From assembly GCA_013316495.1 (NCBI GenBank), contig WSMP01000018.1, positions 1 to 17,878 of the forward strand: a stretch of DNA of 17,878 nt. Direction: 5' to 3'. The stretch comes from Angelakisella sp. GTDB taxonomy: Bacteria > Bacillota > Clostridia > Oscillospirales > Ruminococcaceae. The notes under the pieces are model-generated. The model searched no databases. It saw only the letters and a list, made by a program, of their open reading frames with translations, and had not been told where the DNA came from. A program made the position numbers and the translations under genes. This document shows, piece after piece, positions 14,484-17,878 of the stretch; positions within the stretch are counted from its first letter, which is position 1, and every line of letters starts with the position of its first letter.

Positions 14484-14555
14484 GGCGGCCCCTGTGCGGG
14501 ACGCCTTGAATACCCCGGAGAAGGGAGCAGAGAAGAAAATGCCCTTTTTTCGGGG
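14484..14555 (+). promoter_or_regulatory. Structured murA leader
   Basis: GGCG/CGCC (14484-14487 with 14502-14505) can form a small hairpin. A larger one pairs CCCCG (14513-14517) plus AAGGG (14521-14525) with CCCTT (14542-14546) plus CGGGG (14551-14555). This second structure covers the AAGGGAG SD-like run and the in-frame ATG at 14539. The T-run lies inside the stem, so it is not a terminator. The role is inferred. Confidence 0.35.
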
Positions 14556-14574
14556 ACAGAGAGCGGGTGTATCC

Positions 14575-15864
14575 ATGTCTCATTACATAATTCGGGGCGG
14601 GAACCGGCTGACCGGGACGCTGGCAATCCATGGGGCAAAAAATTCCGCCCTCCCCATCCTGGCCGCTGCGGCGGTCTGCGGGGATTCAATGATCCACAAC
14701 TGTCCCCACCTCACCGATATTTCGGTGGCGATGGAGATTCTCCGGCACCTGGGCTGCCAGGTGGAGCGGCAAGGGGACGCCATTGTCACGACCCGCGCCA
14801 GCGGCGGGGATTGCCGCATCCCAGACGGGCTGATGGGGGCCATGCGCTCCTCCATCGTCTTTTTGGGGGGGATGATTGCCCGCCACGGCTGCGCGGAGCT
14901 GACCCTGCCGGGGGGGTGCGAGCTGGGGGCAAGGCCCATCGACCTGCACCTGGGCGCCCTGGGCCAGATGGGAGCCAGCATCACCGAAAGCGGCGGACGG
15001 CTTCTGTGCAGCGCGCCGGACGGTCTCCACGGGGCCCGCATCGATCTTTCCTTTCCCAGCGTGGGGGCGACGGAAAACACCATCATTGCTGCCGCCACCG
15101 CCAGGGGAAAAACGGTGCTTACCGGTGCGGCTAGGGAGCCGGAGATTCTGGACCTCATCGACTTCCTCCAGGGGTGCGGGGCCAACATCGCCGTGGAGCT
15201 GGACGGCACCATCCTGGTGGAAGGGGTGGAGCAGCTGAAGGGGACGGAGCACCGGGTCATCCCGGACCGGGTGGCCGCCGGGACCTACCTTTGCGCCGCC
15301 GCCATGACCGGCGGGGAGGTGCTGATACGGGAGGTGGTCCCCAGCCACCTGTCCTCCTGCTTGGCGGTGCTTACCAAGGCGGGCTGCCGGGTCAGCTGCG
15401 GCCCCAACTGGGTGCGCCTTACGGCGCCGCCCCGTTTGGGGGAGCTGGGAACCATCAAGACGATGCCCTATCCGGGGTTCCCAACCGATATGCAGTCGGT
15501 GATGATGGCCGCCGCCGCTACCGCCCAAGGGACCACCGTCTTTGTGGAGAATATCTTTGAGAGCCGCTACCGCCATGTTCCGGAGCTCCGCAAGCTGGGG
15601 GCAAACATTGTGGTGGAGGGCCGGGCGGCGGTAGTGACCGGCACACAGCAGCTTACCGGCGCCCCCATGGCCTGTACCGACCTGCGGGGCGGGGCAGCGG
15701 TGGTGCTGGGTGCCTTGGCGGCCCAGGGGGAGAGCATCGTCACCGGTTTGGAGCATATCGACCGGGGATACGACGACCTGGAAGGGAACCTCACCTGCCT
15801 GGGGGCGGAAATTAAGCGAAGTGAAAAGGTGGGAGAGAAGGCTGGATGGATAGAAACCGGGTAA
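14575..15864 (+). CDS. murA: UDP-GlcNAc 1-carboxyvinyltransferase MurA
   Basis: A 429-residue EPSP-synthase-fold enzyme that transfers enolpyruvate from PEP to UDP-GlcNAc, the first committed step of peptidoglycan synthesis and the target of fosfomycin. The catalytic cysteine lies in PGGCELGARPID. Starting at ATG 14575 gives Lys22 and Cys115, exactly the E. coli MurA numbering, which supports this start even though its SD (GCGGGTG) is weak. In-frame ATG 14539 and GTG 14494 would add 12 or 27 residues; ATG 14539 has a better SD (AAGGGAG) inside a possible hairpin, so a longer form remains possible. Cys115 predicts fosfomycin sensitivity of this enzyme. The 3' end overlaps divIB by 19 bp. Confidence 0.95.
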   Translation: MSHYIIRGGNRLTGTLAIHGAKNSALPILAAAAVCGDSMIHNCPHLTDISVAMEILRHLGCQVERQGDAIVTTRASGGDCRIPDGLMGAMRSSIVFLGGMIARHGCAELTLPGGCELGARPIDLHLGALGQMGASITESGGRLLCSAPDGLHGARIDLSFPSVGATENTIIAAATARGKTVLTGAAREPEILDLIDFLQGCGANIAVELDGTILVEGVEQLKGTEHRVIPDRVAAGTYLCAAAMTGGEVLIREVVPSHLSSCLAVLTKAGCRVSCGPNWVRLTAPPRLGELGTIKTMPYPGFPTDMQSVMMAAAATAQGTTVFVENIFESRYRHVPELRKLGANIVVEGRAAVVTGTQQLTGAPMACTDLRGGAAVVLGALAAQGESIVTGLEHIDRGYDDLEGNLTCLGAEIKRSEKVGEKAGWIETG

Positions 15865-16712
15865 AACGCCGCAGGCGAAGACGCTGGATGGGGTATCTTG
15901 CCTTTCTGGTGCTGGTTCTCACCGCGGCGGGAATCCTCTGTTTGGCTATGTTTTTCCGCACCAAGGAGATCACCGTCTCCGGCAACGACCGGTACACCCC
16001 AGAGGAGCTTATCAGCGCCTCCGGCATCCAGCTGGAGCAGAACATCTTCACCGTGGACCGGGGGCGCACCGCCGCCCAGATCAAGGGGGCCTTTTCCTAT
16101 CTGGAGGAGGTGCGCATCGTCCCGGTGATGCCCACCACGGTGGAAATCCAGGTGGTGGAATCGGTGCCGCAGCTGATGGTGGTGAACTCCGCCGAAAGCT
16201 ACTCCCTTCTGAGCACCGGGGGCCGGGTCATTGAGCAGTGCGCAGGGCTGGCGGGGGAGGAGCTGCCCCTGGTGCTGGGGACAAGCCTTGGCTGGTGCAG
16301 CCAGGGAACTTACCCCCGAACGCTGCCCCCGGAGGTGACGAACCGCCGCCACAAGGAGCACCGGGAGGCCACCGACCAGGAGCTGGAGGGGGTGCGGGTG
16401 ATGCAGACGCTGGAGTACATCACCGCCTCGGCGGAACGGGCTGGAATGGAGCTGGATTACATCGACGTCAGCGATGACCTGTGCACCAGCGTTTTGTGGA
16501 ACAAGCACGTCCTCATCCAGCTGGGGACCGAGCTGGAGCTGGACCGCAAGATGGCTTTTGCCAAGGCCATTCTGGAAGAGGAGCTGGGGGCGGACTTTAT
16601 TGGGACAATCGATGTCTCGGTACTGCCGAAAAACTCCAGAGCCTATACCAGGGAGGCAAAGCCGGAGGAGTTCATCCACCCGTTTTATCTGGAGCATTAC
16701 TATAAATACTAA
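15846..16712 (+). CDS. ftsQ: Cell division protein DivIB/FtsQ
   Basis: A 288-residue bitopic protein with a very basic cytoplasmic start (about ten Arg/Lys in the first 13 residues), one TM helix (about 15-38), a POTRA domain (about 40-108, beginning KEITVSGNDRYTPEEL) and a beta domain to about 265. It ends with IHPFYLEHYYKY. DivIB/FtsQ joins FtsL and DivIC/FtsB in the septal complex. The ATG 15846 lies inside the last codons of murA (19-bp overlap), with GGGAGAGAAGG upstream, implying translational coupling. A charged insertion (TNRRHKEHREATDQELEG) interrupts the beta domain. It is the last gene before the ftsZ promoter; no ftsA follows. Confidence 0.88.
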   Translation: MDRNRVKRRRRRRWMGYLAFLVLVLTAAGILCLAMFFRTKEITVSGNDRYTPEELISASGIQLEQNIFTVDRGRTAAQIKGAFSYLEEVRIVPVMPTTVEIQVVESVPQLMVVNSAESYSLLSTGGRVIEQCAGLAGEELPLVLGTSLGWCSQGTYPRTLPPEVTNRRHKEHREATDQELEGVRVMQTLEYITASAERAGMELDYIDVSDDLCTSVLWNKHVLIQLGTELELDRKMAFAKAILEEELGADFIGTIDVSVLPKNSRAYTREAKPEEFIHPFYLEHYYKY

Positions 16713-16769
16713 AACGGATAAAAAAGAGATACAAATTTTGGAAAAACCGGTTGTTTCTGCCGGGAACAG

Positions 16770-16798
16770 TTGATTCTGCCTCAAAAATCTGGTAATAT
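16770..16798 (+). promoter_or_regulatory. Sigma-A-like promoter of ftsZ (PftsZ)
   Basis: TTGATT (16770-16775) and TAATAT (16793-16798) are separated by 17 bp, giving a predicted start near 16805, about 50 bp upstream of the ftsZ ATG. The 142-bp divIB-ftsZ spacer is AT-rich, unlike most spacers in the operon, supporting an independent promoter. Confidence 0.65.
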
Positions 16799-16820
16799 TG
16801 GATGGTATAGAATATTCCAA
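16798..16820. promoter_or_regulatory. Dyad TTGGA-N13-TCCAA over the ftsZ start site
   Basis: TTGGA (16798-16802) and TCCAA (16816-16820) form an interrupted dyad starting at the last base of the -10 box. It covers the predicted transcription start, so a bound factor could repress ftsZ. No known regulator is assigned, and a 5-bp arm can arise by chance. Confidence 0.3.
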
Positions 16821-16838
16821 ATCTTTTTTGGCATATAT

Positions 16839-16853
16839 GGAGGAGCGTAGGAG
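16839..16853 (+). promoter_or_regulatory. Tandem ribosome binding sites for two ftsZ starts
   Basis: GGAGGAG (16839-16845) is 9 nt before ATG 16855. AGGAG (16849-16853) is 7 nt before the in-frame ATG 16861. Either start could be used; the protein differs by two residues. Confidence 0.6.
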
Positions 16854-16854
16854 C

Positions 16855-17878
16855 ATGAAAATGAACATCGACCTGGATAATGACTTCAACAAAGTGGTTG
16901 CTATTAAGGTGGTAGGCGTTGGCGGCGGCGGCGGCAACGCGGTGGACCATATGTGCAACAGTGGGATGAGCAGCGTGGAATTTGTCTCGGTGAATACGGA
17001 CATCCAGGCCCTGCGTTACTCCAGCGCCACCTACAAGCTCCACATTGGGGACAAGCTCACCAGAGGCATGGGCGCCGGCGGCGACCCGGAGAAGGGCCAG
17101 AAGGCCGCCGAGGAGAGCCGGGAGGAGATTGCAGCTTCCCTTAAAGGCACCGATATGGTCTTTATCACCGCCGGCATGGGAGGCGGCACCGGAACCGGCG
17201 CGGCGCCTGTCATTGCGGAGATTGCCCACGATATGGGCATCCTCACCATCGGCGTGGTCACCAAGCCCTTTGAGTTTGAGGGCAAGCGCCGCATCCGCCA
17301 GGCCCAGGAGGGCATCACCAAGCTGAAGGAAAAGGTGGATTCCCTCCTTGTTATCCCCAACGAGCGGCTGCGGGCCATCAATCCGGAAATCACCTTCATC
17401 AACGCCTTTGCGGCGGCGGATGAGGTGCTGATGCAGGCGGTGCAAAGCATCTCCGACCTTATCAACATCAAGGGAGTCATCAACCTGGACTTCGCCGACG
17501 TCACCTCGGTGATGAAGGATGCGGGCTTCGCCCATATGGGCATCGGCCGGGCCAGCGGCGAGGGCAAGGCGGAAAAGGCCGCCAAGGAGGCCATCACCTC
17601 TCCGCTGCTGGAGACCTCCATCAACGGCGCCAGAGGCGTTATTGTCAACTTCCTGGTGCCCCCCAATATCGACCTCAAGGATATCAACAACGCTTCTGCA
17701 ATGATTCACGACGCGGCGGCGGAGGAAGTGAACCTCATCTGGGGTGTCGCCTTTGATGAGAGCCTGGACGATGAGATTCGCATCACCGTCATTGCCACCG
17801 ATTTTGACCACGAATCCGGCTACAGTATCCCCACCACTCCCGCCCAGGCGGAGCAGAAGGTTCCCGCTCCCGCTGCTC
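16855..17878 (+). CDS. ftsZ: Cell division GTPase FtsZ (3' end cut by window)
   Basis: A tubulin homologue whose GTP-driven polymer forms the Z ring. The frame stays open to the window end, so only about 341 residues are seen and the C-terminal linker and tail peptide are missing. Motifs are intact: GVGGGGGNAVDHM (21-33), the tubulin signature GMGGGTGTGAAP (107-118), and the catalytic T7 loop NLDFADV (210-216). The visible C-terminal part reaches DEIRITVIATDFD and the start of the Ala/Pro-rich linker. ATG 16855 and the in-frame ATG 16861 each have a good SD, so two start forms are possible. It has its own promoter and follows divIB directly, with no ftsA between them. Confidence 0.97.
   Translation, partial: MKMNIDLDNDFNKVVAIKVVGVGGGGGNAVDHMCNSGMSSVEFVSVNTDIQALRYSSATYKLHIGDKLTRGMGAGGDPEKGQKAAEESREEIAASLKGTDMVFITAGMGGGTGTGAAPVIAEIAHDMGILTIGVVTKPFEFEGKRRIRQAQEGITKLKEKVDSLLVIPNERLRAINPEITFINAFAAADEVLMQAVQSISDLINIKGVINLDFADVTSVMKDAGFAHMGIGRASGEGKAEKAAKEAITSPLLETSINGARGVIVNFLVPPNIDLKDINNASAMIHDAAAEEVNLIWGVAFDESLDDEIRITVIATDFDHESGYSIPTTPAQAEQKVPAPAA

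Noticed and set aside
1..17878. CRISPR array, insertion sequence, toxin-antitoxin or defence system
   Set aside because: No regularly spaced repeats, transposase motifs or paired small toxin/antitoxin genes were found on either strand.

Overview
The window is a high-GC chromosomal segment that looks like a gut-type Firmicute of class Clostridia, probably Oscillospiraceae-like. The basis is the dcw gene order, a MurE with the meso-DAP-type DNPR motif, a PASTA-bearing class B PBP in the spoVD/ftsI position, a clostridial Cys-rich RsmH, and strong GGAGG ribosome binding sites. The taxonomic call is inferred from these features, not from a search.

Left edge (1-740): an AT-richer accessory strip with the 3' tail of an unrecognised gene and a decayed gene (rare ATT start, in-frame TAG). 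It ends at a bidirectional terminator beside the 3' end of a tRNA-Pro(GGG) gene on the minus strand. tRNA-Gly(CCC) lies divergently on the plus strand. Each tRNA has its own sigma-A-like promoter, and the Gly gene is followed by stacked hairpins and a terminator.

1215-3508: a two-gene unit with an RluA-family pseudouridine synthase and a membrane protein carrying a DUF1266-like C-terminal domain, closed by a strong terminator.

3509-17878: a nearly complete dcw (division and cell wall) cluster, all on the plus strand: mraZ, rsmH, ftsL-like, spoVD/ftsI-type PBP, murE, murF, mraY, ftsW, murG, murA, divIB/ftsQ and ftsZ (cut by the window end). It takes UDP-MurNAc-dipeptide to pentapeptide (MurE, MurF), to lipid I and II (MraY, MurG), and polymerises and cross-links at the septum (FtsW plus PBP, with FtsL/DivIB as scaffold), under FtsZ. 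murD, murC, murB and ftsA are absent from the usual places. The mraZ promoter is well defined: phased TGG boxes typical of MraZ operators lie just downstream of it, and a GAAC-N4-GTTC LexA-like palindrome abuts its -35 box. Four intra-operon spacers (5634-5726, 7977-8129, 11004-11121, 14449-14574) carry hairpins that may tune expression. ftsZ has its own promoter.

Most of the window is conserved core biology. I do not see a new defence, mobile or biosynthetic system. The points worth checking are the regulatory architecture of the mraZ leader, the intra-operon hairpins, the missing murD, the DUF1266-like membrane protein and the decayed gene beside tRNA-Pro.
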